The notes under the pieces are model-generated. The model was given only the letters and a program-made list of their open reading frames with translations, did not search any database and had not been told where the DNA came from. From positions 26,161,043 to 26,225,042 of the forward strand of contig JAPXFY010000015.1 in assembly GCA_030674185.1 (NCBI GenBank): 64,000 nucleotides of DNA, given 5' to 3'. The position numbers and the translations under genes are program-made. Shown piece by piece: positions 31,438 through 41,669 of the stretch; the stretch's first letter is position 1; each line of letters starts with the position of its first letter. The stretch is from Monoplex corrugatus (lineage: Eukaryota; Mollusca; Gastropoda; Littorinimorpha; Ranellidae).

Positions 31438-31707
31438 TTAGAGAGAGAGAGAGGGGGAGGGAGGGAGTTACAGACAGACAGACTGACTGACAGACCGATG
31501 GAGACAGAAACACACAAACAGAAAAACAGACAGAGAAAAGACAAACAGAGACAGAAACACACAGAAAGACAGAGACAGACAAAGACAGAGAGAGAAAGAG
31601 ACACACAGAAAGACAGAGAGAGAAAGAGACAGACAGACAGACGCAGACACACACAGAAATACAGAGAGAGAGAGCTAGAGAGAGTGAGAGATTGTGTGTA
31701 TGTGTGT

Positions 31708-31772
<65 letters not shown>

Positions 31773-32395
31773 CAGAGAGAGAGAGAGAGAGAGAGAAAGA
31801 GTGAGATTGAGACAGAGAGACAGAGAGACAGAGAGAGACGGACAGACAGACAGGCACAGACAGAGAAAAATAGAGAAACGGAGACAGAGATAGAGAGAGT
31901 GTTCTGTGTGTGTATGAGAGAGACAGAGAGCGACAGACAGACAGACAGACAGACACACGCACACACACACACACACACACACCCATACACACACGGAGAC
32001 ACACAGCCAGACAGAAACACAGACAGACAGACAGAGGGACAAAGAGAGTGAAAGTGAGAGAGAGAGAGATATATATATATATATATATACAGACAGACAG
32101 ACAGACAGAGAGACAGAGAGTGAGAGAGTGAGAGACAGAGACAGACAGCCAAAGACAGAGAGTGAGGGAATCAGAGAGCGAGACAGACAGAAAGAGTGAG
32201 AGAGGCAGACTGACAGAGACAGACACACACACAGAAAGACACAGACAGACAGACAGAGACAGAGGCAGACAGACAGACGCACAGAGCGAGAGAGAGAGAA
32301 AGAGAGAGAGTGAGAGAGAGACAGAGAGAGTGAGAGAGAGAGAGACAGAAACAGAGACAGAGAGATAAACAGAGACAGAGAGACAGAAAGCGCAC
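31438..32395. repeat. Kilobase-scale compound microsatellite (GA, CAGA, TG, CA, TA)
   Basis: About 950 bp almost wholly of GA, CAGA and ACAGAG units, with TG at 31700-31771, CA at 31955-31995 and TA at 32069-32088. It sits between an R1 and an inverted R2 flank. The 395-codon minus-strand frame across it is a Leu/Ser/Cys/Val/His translation of simple repeats. Confidence 0.97.
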
Positions 32396-32600
32396 CGAAA
32401 TGCTCAAAGCGCATCCAAACAGCCAAATGTCCATTCACGTATCCTTCCATACCTGCATACATGATCCTTTGCACAAAACCAGGAATAACTCCTAGAAGTT
32501 CAGCTTGGTCAGTGCTTTGCACCAAGATGCCATAGATGTTGGTCAACCATATGCAATAAACGATCGGACGGAACGAACTGTTCGTACTCGTAGTTTAGGC
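32396..32600 (-). repeat. R2 repeat, post-microsatellite segment
   Basis: On the minus strand, GAATGGACATTTGGCTGTTT and GAGCATTTCGGTGCGCTTTC match 3246-3292. Upstream minus sequence (to about 32600) is unmatched in the window. Confidence 0.6.
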
Positions 32601-32689
32601 GTTTACAGGTGCGATTATGTATCCATTTTGCCTCCTGGAAACAACAGCGTCATTGTTTGACAACAATAGTAATGACGACAACAGTAACA

Positions 32690-32872
32690 ACAACAGTAAA
32701 AACAACGGTAGTACTACTACTACTACTACTTATAATAATAATCAGAAGAAGAAACAGAAGAAGAAGAAGAATTAATAATAGTAATAACAACAACAACAAT
32801 GACAACAACAATGATGATGATGGTTATGGGTGATCATCATCATCATCATCATCATCACCATCATCATCATCG

Positions 32873-32903
<31 letters not shown>

Positions 32904-32924
32904 CACCATCATCATCATCAACAC

Positions 32925-32962
<38 letters not shown>

Positions 32963-32965
32963 CGT
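32690..32965. repeat. (ACT)n, (AAC)n, (GAA)n and (CAT)n trinucleotide tracts
   Basis: ACT at 32712-32730; GAA/AAC mixtures to 32820; about 40 CAT/CAC units at 32837-32962. Confidence 0.96.
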
Positions 32966-33080
32966 CATTTCTGTATATCCCTATTCCCAAAATTCGTTTG
33001 AACTCATAGCACGCAACAGTTACACAGAGTTTAATATAAACAAAAGCATAAATCTCTCCTCCCATCCCTCTCACTATCAC

Positions 33081-33097
33081 GCACGCGCGCGCGCGCA

Positions 33098-33133
<36 letters not shown>

Positions 33134-33160
33134 TACATACACACATATAAACACAACACA
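33081..33160. repeat. (GC)n and (CA)n microsatellite
   Basis: GCGCGCGCGC then about 20 CA units and CATA units. Confidence 0.96.
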
Positions 33161-33169
33161 ATATACACA

Positions 33170-33605
33170 CTCATAATTATGTCCATTCATCATGTGGCCT
33201 GCCGCATGGAGTTGGCGATCATGACCCTCCATATGCATCACTGCAAGCACATCCTCTACCCTCTCTGTCCTCAGCCACCCTGCAAGTCCGTCCAATATTT
33301 TCTCCCTTGGCCTACCTGGTGTTCTCTTTCCCTCCATCTTTCCTGTGTGACCAGGTGCTCTAATTCCCCTTTCCTCATAAAATGACTTGTAAATGTGGCT
33401 TATCTTTTCCTAATCTTCCTAATCAATGATTTTCTTGTATCTGCCTCCATCAAGACTGTCTCGTTTGTTTTCTTTGCTGTCTATGGAACTCTCAACATGC
33501 TTCTTAGAAACCACATTTCGGCTGCCTCAATCTTGTTCTGGCTTTGCGTGTTGACTTTCCACGCCTCACAACTGTATGAAATTAACTCATACGTACACAA
33601 ATGAA
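33170..33605 (-). pseudogene. RTE-like LINE 3' end (copy D)
   Basis: Minus strand. A broken frame contains QSQNKI, KKTNET-like, SHFMRKG-like and GKRTPGRPREKILDGLAGWL segments, with frameshifts and stops between them. The 3' terminus (GCGGCAGGCCACATGATG) lies at 33185-33205. It is truncated at about the same C-terminal region as copy E and would sit inside the intron of the putative transcript at 33675-33784 if that is real. Confidence 0.78.
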
Positions 33606-33674
33606 TTAATACTTACAGAAGTCTAGCCATACATGTACATACATACACACCGACAGTATTAAAAGTATACTTAC

Positions 33675-33784
33675 CTGACTGATTTACACCATGCCACGTG
33701 AACAGCAGCTAGAAATGACAGTGGAGGAGTACTTATGATATCAACAATGGACGACACGGGTACACACAGTTCAGTCTTTTTATA
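33675..33784 (-). promoter_or_regulatory. Possible minus-strand TATA box, leader exon and splice donor
   Basis: Minus strand: TATAAAAAG at 33776-33784. About 100 bp downstream there is a very strong 5' splice donor, CAG/GTAAGTAT, with the exon ending at 33675. The intervening sequence is non-repetitive and has no long frame (one ATG-GTG-stop mini-frame), so it would be a 5' UTR exon. Both motifs are exact consensus matches, but each can occur by chance. No downstream exon was identified. Confidence 0.3.
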
Positions 33785-34160
33785 CAACTTTTCTTGGCGC
33801 TGAAACTATCGTTTTTAGGAATGTTACCAACACTTCGAAACAATACCGTAACACCCCACCCCACCTCCCTGCATTGACAAACTCATGTGGCAGGATACGT
33901 CTTTGATTGACATTATTAAGAACGTATGAAATCATTTAAATAAATTACGCGTTTCTGTACATGTTCTCATTATTGGTGATGTCGCTGTTGCTGAAACTAC
34001 TGTGTTGATGCTTCAGCCAATGATGTGTGAATCTGGTGGTCAGCTGATCTATAAGCAATATGAACTTGTGCTCTCAGTCCGTTATTTACTTCACTGCAGT
34101 CTTTCTCTCTTTGAGCTCCGAGCTCAGAGGACGGATGAGTCAAAATCTGAACAGCCCACC
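33785..34160. other. No recognisable feature
   Basis: Non-repetitive, AT-rich to mixed; would be upstream of the putative promoter. Confidence 0.4.
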
Positions 34161-34164
34161 ATAG

Positions 34165-34412
34165 TACACAGACGTACGCACGCGTGCGTTTGCGGGCGCA
34201 CGCACACACGCGTTTGCGCAAACACACACACACACTGAAATCATATTGTTCAAATAGTAGTAATCTTCCAGCCGTAGCTCAGAACTCGATAACTAGTACC
34301 ACCACCACCATCCTCACACAACACACACACACACACACACACATGTGCACACACAGGTGCACACACACACGGGTGCGCGTGCGCGCGCGCGCGCACACAC
34401 ACACACACACAC
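34165..34412. repeat. (CA)n/(CG)n alternating purine-pyrimidine tracts
   Basis: ACGCACGCGTGCG and CGCACACACGCG at 34170-34230; CA and GCGCGCGCGC at 34315-34412. Z-DNA-prone. Confidence 0.93.
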
Positions 34413-34419
34413 ACTTGGT

Positions 34420-35330
34420 CAGTGGGTTTTCGGTCAAGTCACACGCACATACGATCATTTCAAAAATGCAATACCTAACAGACCTTGACTACGAGTGTAA
34501 GAAAAGAAAAAGAAAAATGATGGGACTTGAAATAGCCGAACGGCTAATGTGTTATGTCCCTATTACTAAACTAAACTAACATCTAGGCATGATTCACGTG
34601 AAATACGTGATACTCACACCTCTTCCATATCTGTGATTGAATGTTACAGAGAATTGTGCACAGTGCAGAATCAAACAACAATGTTTCCCACACACTCCGC
34701 TGTAGGATATCAGCCAACTGTTTTTGTCTTGTTTTTTTGTGTTTTTATTTAAACAGAAACACTATTTTGTGTTTTATTCTGGCATTTGATCAGCTCGTGC
34801 AATGTTTTAATTCTATCAGTGAAGAACTTGCCGCTAGGATTTTATCGTTGTGCGCCGTGTTTAATTATGTGCTTCGTTCGCATTCATGGAATGAAGCAGA
34901 GTTCGAATGACATTTCATGGTGAACTCTGTACGCTGACCGATACCTAATATCGAAGACTGTGCATGCTGCATGGAACAAAGATGATAAATTCAAAGGAAA
35001 GCTGAAGACTACAACACAATGAACACGTATGGCATTAAAAATGGTTCATCACGGGCCGGCGAAAAGCTTATTCTTGGCAAGAACTGTGAAACGGAGAAAC
35101 ATTTCGCACCGCTGGAAGATGACTTTGGTGGTGGTCAATGACGTTCATATAGAATATGTGACCATAGAGGTGCAAAGAGAACTATTGCATGACAGAACTA
35201 CTTGTCTTTTACCTGTTCGCTTGTACGGTGATGGGTGTCGCGGGGAGATCATAATGGCGGTCAGCAGAAAGCTGTAAGGACACAAGATCACAAAAACCGT
35301 GTGATGTCAAGAACTCCACATCGTTGATAA
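34420..35330. other. About 900 bp of non-repetitive sequence; no gene recognised
   Basis: Plus-strand frames at 34641-34910 (89 codons) and 35029-35277 (82 codons) are not low complexity, but I recognise no domain and see no convincing splice or promoter context. They may be chance frames or fragments of an old element. Confidence 0.4.
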
Positions 35331-35334
35331 TAAT

Positions 35335-35575
35335 ATAATAATATATTTTATTTATATAGCGCAAATCTTGATAAAATCAAATCTAAGCGCTGAGCGTATA
35401 CATGCATACATACCTACATACATATGAGCGTATACATGCATACATACATGCATACATACTTACATACATAAATCTAAGCTGAGCGTATACATGCATACAT
35501 ACATACATACATAAATCTAAGCGTATACATACATACATACATACATACATACATACGTACGCACATGCATACATA
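35335..35575 (-). mobile_element. Isolated L2-type LINE terminus followed by (CATA)n minisatellite
   Basis: TTTATATAGCGCAAATCTTG, ATAAAATC and AAATCTAAGCGCTGAGCG at 35350-35397 duplicate the 3' terminus of the LINE beginning at 35585. Between them, GAGCGTATACATGCATACAT-type units and TAAATCTAAGC remnants repeat about four times. Confidence 0.75.
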
Positions 35576-35683
35576 ATAATTACAATATTTATATAGCGCA
35601 AATCTCGACAAAATCAAATCCAAGCGCCGAAAAGACACACACGCACACACGCACGCACACACACGCACACACACACACGCACA

Positions 35684-35742
<59 letters not shown>

Positions 35743-35903
35743 CATGGCCACAAATGGGGAGAAAAGAATAAAAGCAATAAAAGCAAGAATAAAACCAATG
35801 GAAAACCACAGAGAGCACATCATATACAATTATATATTAAAACAAAGTGATTCCCCTCCGAGCAGAGACAGGCTGCAGAGGGGGGTTGAGTGAGGTTAGG
35901 ATT

Positions 35904-37202
35904 TTATGCAGAGGAGAAAAGGTGAGTTTTGAGAGCGGACTTGAAGGAGGCAAAAGTAGGTTGCTGACGGACTGAGAGAGGAAGTTTGTTCCAGGAGAGT
36001 GGACCAGAAACAGAGAAGGCTCGTGGACCATAGGTATTGAGCTTAGTGCGTGGAAAGCGAAAAGTCAGAGGATCGGAGGCAGAGCGGAGGGTACGTGAGG
36101 GAACATAGATCTCAAGTAGGCTTGACAGGTAATCGGGGGCTGCGTTATTGAGGCTTTTGTAGCACATGGTGTCTAGTTTGTACTGTATGCGCTTTGATAC
36201 AGGGAGCCAGTGAAGTTGTGCCAGGAGAGGAGATATGTGGTCAGCTTTTTTCTTTTTGAGTACAAGGCGTACAGCATTGTTTTGAATGCGCTGTAGGATG
36301 TGAATGGTGGAGGCAGGAAGACCAGACAGGAGTGAATTGCAATAGTCAATGCGAGACATTATGAAGGAGAGAACGAGTTTTGCAGTTGTTTCGACAGAGA
36401 GATACTTCCTGATCAGGCTTATACGATGGAGATGATAGTAGCAAGATCTGGCAGTTTGAGAAACAAAGTTGTTCATGGACAGGGTAGAGTCAATGCAGAC
36501 ACCAAGGTTTTTAGCTGAATCAGAAATTGGGACTGATGTGTTACATAATGGGAGAGAAAGAGGAGGCAGCTGGGAAAGTTTCTGACGGGTGCCAATGAGG
36601 ATAGCTTCTGTCTTGTCGTCATTAAGCTGAAGTCTATTGTGTGTCATCCAGTTCTTAATGTCCGAGTAACACTCAGTGGTGCGAGTCAACAGGCGCTGTA
36701 TATTATCAGGAGAGTCACTGTCTTGAAGTTGGGTGTCATCAGCATAGAAGTGGTGTTTTATAGAGTGGGAGTTGATGATGGTGGACAGGGGGGAGGTATA
36801 AAGAGTGAAAAGAACAGGGCCAAGGACAGATCCTTGTGGAACACCACAGGTCAGGTATGCAGGTTGAGAGTAAGTGCCATTGATGAGAACAGTTTGTTTT
36901 CTGTTTGATAAATACGAAGTGAAAAAGGAGAGAGCAATGTCAGAGATGCCAAAAGTATGATGAAGTCTAGAAAGGAGAATACCATGGTCAATGGTATCGA
37001 AGGCTGCAGACAGATCAAGGAGTGTGAGGAGAGAGACTTTGCCAGTATCAGTTGCAAGGAGGAGATTGTTGAGAATGTGTAGTAGGGCAGTTTCAGTGCT
37101 ATGGCACTGGCGGTAGGCTGACTGGAAAGGATTGAGGAGATTGTTGGCAGACAGGTGAGAGTTCAGCTGGTTGAGGACGACCTTTTCAAGGAGTTTTGAC
37201 AA
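35904..37202 (-). CDS. Reverse transcriptase, uninterrupted C-terminal frame of the L2-like LINE
   Basis: A 432-codon frame without internal stops, starting within the RT domain rather than at a true N-terminus. Visible RT blocks in order: FQSAYRQCHSTETALL (about residues 26-41), LLDLSAAFDTIDHGILL with the first catalytic Asp (61-77), CGVPQGSVLGPVLF (118-131), HHFYADDTQL with the catalytic Asp pair (151-160), NLGVCIDSTLSM (thumb, 232-243). The C-terminal domain contains KKADHISPLLAQLHWLPV and the PLSWNKLP block. RT copies the element's RNA onto nicked genomic DNA during target-primed integration. All catalytic residues are present, but upstream frameshifts separate it from the endonuclease, so activity in cis is unlikely. 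Motif style is typical of the L2 clade; the exact clade is inferred. Confidence 0.88.
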   Translation of the reverse strand: MSKLLEKVVLNQLNSHLSANNLLNPFQSAYRQCHSTETALLHILNNLLLATDTGKVSLLTLLDLSAAFDTIDHGILLSRLHHTFGISDIALSFFTSYLSNRKQTVLINGTYSQPAYLTCGVPQGSVLGPVLFTLYTSPLSTIINSHSIKHHFYADDTQLQDSDSPDNIQRLLTRTTECYSDIKNWMTHNRLQLNDDKTEAILIGTRQKLSQLPPLSLPLCNTSVPISDSAKNLGVCIDSTLSMNNFVSQTARSCYYHLHRISLIRKYLSVETTAKLVLSFIMSRIDYCNSLLSGLPASTIHILQRIQNNAVRLVLKKKKADHISPLLAQLHWLPVSKRIQYKLDTMCYKSLNNAAPDYLSSLLEIYVPSRTLRSASDPLTFRFPRTKLNTYGPRAFSVSGPLSWNKLPLSVRQQPTFASFKSALKTHLFSSA

Positions 37203-38690
37203 GAAAGAGAGATTAGAGATAGGCCTGTAATTTTTCAGTTCATTTGGGTCTAAATTGTGTTTCTTGAGGAGAGGTGAACAATAGCAGACTTGAAAGAATC
37301 TGGGACAGTTCCAGTTTGAAAAGAAGTGTTGATGATGTCAGTGATGAATGGGAGGAGAGTAGGGAGACAGTCGGAGTAGAGAGAACCTGGAAGAGGATCC
37401 AGTTCGCAGGTTTTGAACGACATGGATCTGATTGTGTTGAAAATTTCTTCTTGTGAGACTGGGGTAAAAGTAGTGAGAGGTGTGCCAGAGAAGGAAGGGT
37501 CAGGTAGGCATGGTTGACAGGGTGTCCTGTCAAGCCTGTCACGAAGAGTTTGTATTTTGGTGGTGAAATACTTGGAGAATACAGATGGGAGTTCTTCATT
37601 TGTATGTTTTGTTGGGAGAGGTAATCTTTTCGTGTGCCAAGGAGATGATTCATGGTTGTAAAGAGTTCTTTTGAAGAAGAGGCATTCAGGATTTTGGTTT
37701 GGAAATAGCTTGTTTTTGCAGATGCAATGAGGGTGGATACTTTTGTTTTAGAGGCTTGGAAAAGTTGCCTGGGTACAGTGAGTTTGGATTTGCGCCAGCG
37801 GCGCTCTGCTCTGCGGCGGGCACGTTTTGCACAGGCAATCTCATGAGTGAGCCAGGGGGTAGGGGGGCGGTCAGATAAAAGACGGGTTGTGGCTGGAGCA
37901 TGAGTGTCCAGAAGATGGTGGAGAGTAGTATAGAATTCATCGGCAAGGTTATGTGACTTTTCAGAAAGGAGACGGGGGCATCAGATGAAAATGTGGAGAG
38001 GTCGATAGATTTGAGATTGCGTCGAGTCACTGTGCGCGTGGTACGGGAAGGAGGAGAAATGTCAAGAGAACAGAGAATTGCAGAGTGGTCAGATGGAAGG
38101 GCTGAAGTTAGACGGGTAGAAAGAACTAAGCAGTTGTCAGTAGCTGAATTGTGGTGATCACGAGAAATGATCCAGTCAAGAATGTGACCTTTTTGATGGG
38201 TTGGTTCAGAAATGTGTTGAGTCATATTGTGATTGGACAGAGAGTTGATGATATGTCTTGTGTCATAACGGTGAGTGTTGTCATAGTGGACATTGATGTC
38301 ACCTAGAATGATGAGATTTCCAGGTAAGAGGCAGTAGTGGTCAAGCAGTTGGTCAAAGTCAGAGAGAAACGTGGATGTGGTGAGTTTGTTGGCAGAGCTA
38401 GGTGGAGGTCGATAGACACAGGAGAAGGTGATGGGGTGAGGGGTGGATTGGAAGGATACTTCAACGTGCTCGAAAGAAGGATGGGAGAAAGGCAGAGACT
38501 GCGAGAAAGATAGGCGGGTCTTCCAAGGTCTGCCTCTCACTTTGAATTCACATACCTTTTCTGTTGTATGCATGTTGGGCCAGCTGGTGAGATTGCATGA
38601 GAGAACTGTTCGGGACATGTCAATATCATCTGTGAACAGGTCTGTGTGTGCCTGACTATGAGAACTGCCAGCTGAGAAGCTGAACATGGA
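37203..38690 (-). pseudogene. Endonuclease and linker of the L2-like LINE, frame-shifted
   Basis: The frame 38687-37686 encodes the C-terminal part of an APE-like endonuclease: TFSCVYRPPP, ILGDINVHYDNTHRY (catalytic Asp-Asn), GHILDWIIS and LPSDHSAIL (the SDH catalytic block, 38074-38100). The endonuclease nicks target DNA to prime reverse transcription. The N-terminal catalytic residues are missing (5' truncation). Near 37975 the reading frame changes, and the frame 37653-37240 again translates out of register for its last half. The linker and RT fingers are therefore spread over several frames with at least three frameshifts before the RT frame at 37202. Confidence 0.82.
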
Positions 38691-38821
38691 TGATGTTGTT
38701 TAGCCAGCTCTTTGCCATGCGTGTTGGAACAAGAACGTAAGTGGACCTTGTGGATCTGCCAAGTCACCATGACAAAGATTAAAGGTCAGTGAAGATCTTT
38801 TTCCTGTACGTGCCACGACAA

Positions 38822-38902
<81 letters not shown>
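38822..38902. repeat. (TC)n microsatellite
   Basis: About 40 uninterrupted TC units beside the truncated 5' end of the L2-like LINE. Confidence 0.98.
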
Positions 38903-38904
<2 letters not shown>

Positions 38905-38952
38905 CCCTTCTCTGAAATACTAAGCTCCTGACTGAATCACCTGACTTTATAC

Positions 38953-39290
38953 TTAATTACACCACGGTTAAACTAGCACAGAGCCATGAATGAATTCACT
39001 CTGGATAATCTGACTATGATTATATCATTAATTACACCACGGTTTAAAACTATGAGCACAGAAGCCAACTGAATGAAATTCATCTTCTGTGATAATCAGA
39101 CTAGTGATTATATACATTAATTACACCACGGTTTAAAACTATGAGCACAGAAGCCAACTGAATGAAATTCATCTTATGTGATAATCAGACTAGTGATTAT
39201 ATACATTAATTACACCACGGTTTAAAACTATGAGCACAGAAGCCAACCGAATGAAATTCATCTTCTGTGATAACCAGACTAGTGAGGGCA
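38953..39290. repeat. 89-90-bp tandem repeat, about 3.7 units
   Basis: TTAATTACACCACGGTTTAA, GAGCACAGAAGCCAACTGAA and GATAATCAGACTAGTGATTA repeat with starts at 38953 (75 bp, divergent), 39028, 39117 and 39206. Units two to four are nearly identical. Confidence 0.95.
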
Positions 39291-39667
39291 GATGGCAATG
39301 AGTAGTGAGTGAGTGAATGAGTTATGCGTACATCCACTGTTGTATTGAAATATCTTTATCATTAAAGTTATTGAGGTAGTATCGCTTATATTCATAATAT
39401 TGGTACGTCTGGCGTTTCAAGTTCTAAAGTTTTTTCTTCCTTTCTACTTCGGTCAGGCATAAAGCTGAGTTGTATGCAAGTGTTGGTGACTTGTTCCTGT
39501 AATGTACAGTATAGTAGTAGTAGTTAGTAGTAGTAGTAGTAGGGACTGGCTTTCAATGGCCTAGGCCTTGCGGCCTATTTACGTCCCCTCTTTCTCAACT
39601 ATTTCTAATACAGGTGTTAAAATGCGCATTTTCTTTTTGTTTGCATATGCCTAATCAGCTTTAATCA

Positions 39668-39922
39668 TCAAAATCGATGAAAAGTTCTTTGAATTTTGTA
39701 ATTTCGTCCAAAAAAATTCTTGAATTTGTTAGCATCTTGTGCAAATGTTATGTTAGTTGGGAGTTTATTCCACAAAGGGGCTACTCGATGTGAAAAAGAA
39801 CATTTTAGTGTGTTAGTACGACAGTGCTGAATAAATATCTTTCCTTCCTTGTTTCTTGTGATATTACATTGTGAAACAGAAAAGAGTGCGTCAACACAAA
39901 TATTATCAACTCCATTAAACAT
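39668..39922 (-). pseudogene. C-terminal domain of the CR1-like LINE in a shifted frame
   Basis: MFNGVDNI continues the expected C-terminal sequence after the frame break at about 39923-40024, followed by CNITRNKEGKIFIQH and FSHRVAPLWNKLPTNI. The motif hydrophobic-SHRV-WN-LP is the conserved end of CR1/L2-type polyproteins. A stop in the joining region and a frameshift separate it from the RT frame. Confidence 0.8.
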
Positions 39923-40023
39923 TTTATATGTTTAAATAAGGTTACCTCTTGTCCTTCTGCCTTTAAGTGAGTGTAATTTCAAATACTTCAGTCGTTCTGC
40001 ATAAGATTTATCTTTGCATTCTT

Positions 40024-41142
40024 TTAATAGCTTTGTTGCACGTCTTTGTACTCTATTTGCGCTGACTGTCTTTTCAAGAATGGACACCATATTGCATTTG
40101 CATATTCCAAATGTGGTCTAACAAAAGATTTATATAGTCTTAGAAATATATCCTTATCTAAGTAAGAAAAGCTTCTCCTAATAACTCCCAACATTTGATT
40201 TGCTTTATTAACTATTTTACCAACATGTAAATCGAAGGACAACATGCTGTCGAAAGTTACTCCCAAGTCCTTTTCCTCTTTCAGGATTTTTATCTGCTTT
40301 ATGCTGTCATTTTGTTTCATATAATATGTGTGTTCTTGGTTGGTTTTACCAATATGTAGAACACCACATTTAGAAATATTGAAATATAGATTCCATACAT
40401 CTGACCAATCTTGGAGTTTATATATATCATTTTGTAAACCCGCGAATTGAGATGTGTTGTCATATAGTTTTGTATCATCTGCAAATATTTTACAGGTGCT
40501 ATTTAGTGATATTGACAAGTCATTTATAAACACTGTGAATAGTATTGGGCCCAGGATATTACCCTGAGGTATTCCACTTAAAACCTTAGCTTTAATTAGA
40601 TCTTTCACCACCAGTATATTACCATAAGCAGAAAATTTGACTAGTAACCTTTCATGGGGCACAGTATCAAAAGCCTTCTTAAAATCTAAATATATAACAT
40701 CAACATTATGACCATCATCTAATCTTTTTGTCATATCTTCTATTACTTCAAGTAATTGCGTTACACAAGATCGCTTTTTACGAAACCTGTGCTGACATTT
40801 TTCATACAATTCATTATCCGTAAAGTGAGTTACTATTGAATCTCTAATTATGCTTTCTAACACTTTACATATCACACAAGTCAGGCTGATTGGTCTATAG
40901 TTTTCTGGATCTGCTTTAGAACCCTTTTTAAACAAGGTTGTTACTTCAGCTGTCTTCCAGTCTTGTGGAAGGGTACCTGATTCTAATGTCTTGTTGAACA
41001 AAGAACGTAGTGGATTTGATAGTTCATTACCTAGTTCTTTTAAAACTTTTGAAGGAATATGGTCAGGTCCCTGTGCTTTATTTGGGTTTAAGTTAACTAA
41101 TTTATCACTCACTGCTTTTGGGGTAATTCTTACCTCTGACAA
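40024..41142 (-). pseudogene. Reverse transcriptase of the CR1-like LINE, with an internal deletion
   Basis: A 372-codon open frame. RT blocks seen: NLNPNKAQGPDHIPSKVLKE (about 17-36), LFKKGSKADPENYRPISL (70-87), HRFRKKRSCVTQLLEV (118-133), VDVIYLDFKKAFDTVPHERL (147-166), LSGIPQGNILGPILFTVFIN (188-207), KIFADDTKLYD with both catalytic Asp (217-227), KDLGVTFDSMLSF (293-305), RLYKSFVRPHLEYANAIW (336-353). Between KFSAYG (about 172) and LSGIPQG the family normally has some 40 residues, but here only about 15 remain, so an in-frame deletion removed part of the palm. After 40024 the frame shifts; the remaining C-terminus lies at 39922-39668. The element cannot be active. Confidence 0.87.
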
Positions 41143-41495
41143 GGATACACCATTTGAATATGCACATTCAGCCAGTAAGGGTATATTTGTTACATCTTCA
41201 CGTGTAAAAACACTAGCAAAGAAGTCATTTAGAGTTGGGCATTGTTATTGATTCATGTAAACATAACGTTCATTTCCCCGCTTTCTAGAAAACGAAAATT
41301 GGAAAAAAAATCACTTCCAGATATAAATTCTTTTCCCCTCTATTACAAAATACTATGAAGAATAATACTTTTAAAGGATAATGGCTGTCATATTTAGCAT
41401 TGGTAGAGACTGAGGTGTGTTATGCACTCGTATGTAGTATGTATTTGTAACATCAGAAGTCCTCCTTCTCTTCAACTTATCCGTGTGTGTGTGTT

Positions 41496-41665
41496 GTGTG
41501 TGTGTGCACGTGCGTGTGTGTGCACTTTATAAATATGTACGTCCTTTATTAAAAAAAAATACCGATGACTTGTGTGTGTGTGTGTGTGTGTGTGTGTGCA
41601 CGTGCGTGTGTGTGTGCACTTTATAAATATGTACGTCCTTTATTAAAAAAAATACCGATGACTTC
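41496..41665. repeat. Two-unit direct repeat (about 94 bp) containing (TG)n
   Basis: TGCACGTGCGTGTGTG, GCACTTTATAAATATGTACG and TCCTTTATTAAAAAAAATAC occur twice, starting near 41505 and 41597, with only the TG length and one A differing. A recent local duplication. Confidence 0.92.
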
Positions 41666-41669
41666 CATG

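Larger units (their letters stand above)
35585..38780 (-). mobile_element. L2/CR1-superfamily LINE, nearly complete ORF2, 5'-truncated
   Basis: Minus-strand element of about 3.2 kb. From high to low coordinate: C-terminal half of an APE-type endonuclease (38690-38000), linker, reverse transcriptase (37660-35904), then a 3' UTR with an internal (CA)n (35635-35740) and the terminus GATTTTGTCGAGATTTGCGC with TATATAAAT. A truncated second copy with the same internal (CA)n is at 45239-45687. The 5' edge is near a (TC)n array at 38822. Frameshifts in the endonuclease-to-RT linker make it non-autonomous. Confidence 0.88.
39500..41250 (-). mobile_element. CR1-like LINE, 5'-truncated, with (CTA)n terminal microsatellite
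   Basis: Minus strand. The RT coding region begins at the truncation near 41248 (LNDFFASVFTREDV reads in frame before the first Met) and the C-terminal domain ends near 39668. The 3' end is GGCCTAGGCCATTGAAAGCC, then GTCCCTACTACTACTACTAC at 39520-39545. CR1-group LINEs characteristically end in short tandem motifs rather than poly-A. About 1.75 kb in total. Confidence 0.85.

Noticed and set aside
31359..32546. 395-codon minus-strand open frame
   Set aside because: It is translated GA/CAGA/TG/CA microsatellite (Leu, Ser, Cys, Val, His only). Long stop-free frames are expected from such repeats.
34641..35277. Two plus-strand frames (89 and 82 codons) as possible exons
   Set aside because: Complex sequence, but no recognised domain, no consensus splice sites framing them and no start context. 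Kept only as an unassigned block.
36639..36908. Plus-strand frame opposite the L2-like RT
   Set aside because: Shadow of the minus-strand reverse transcriptase.
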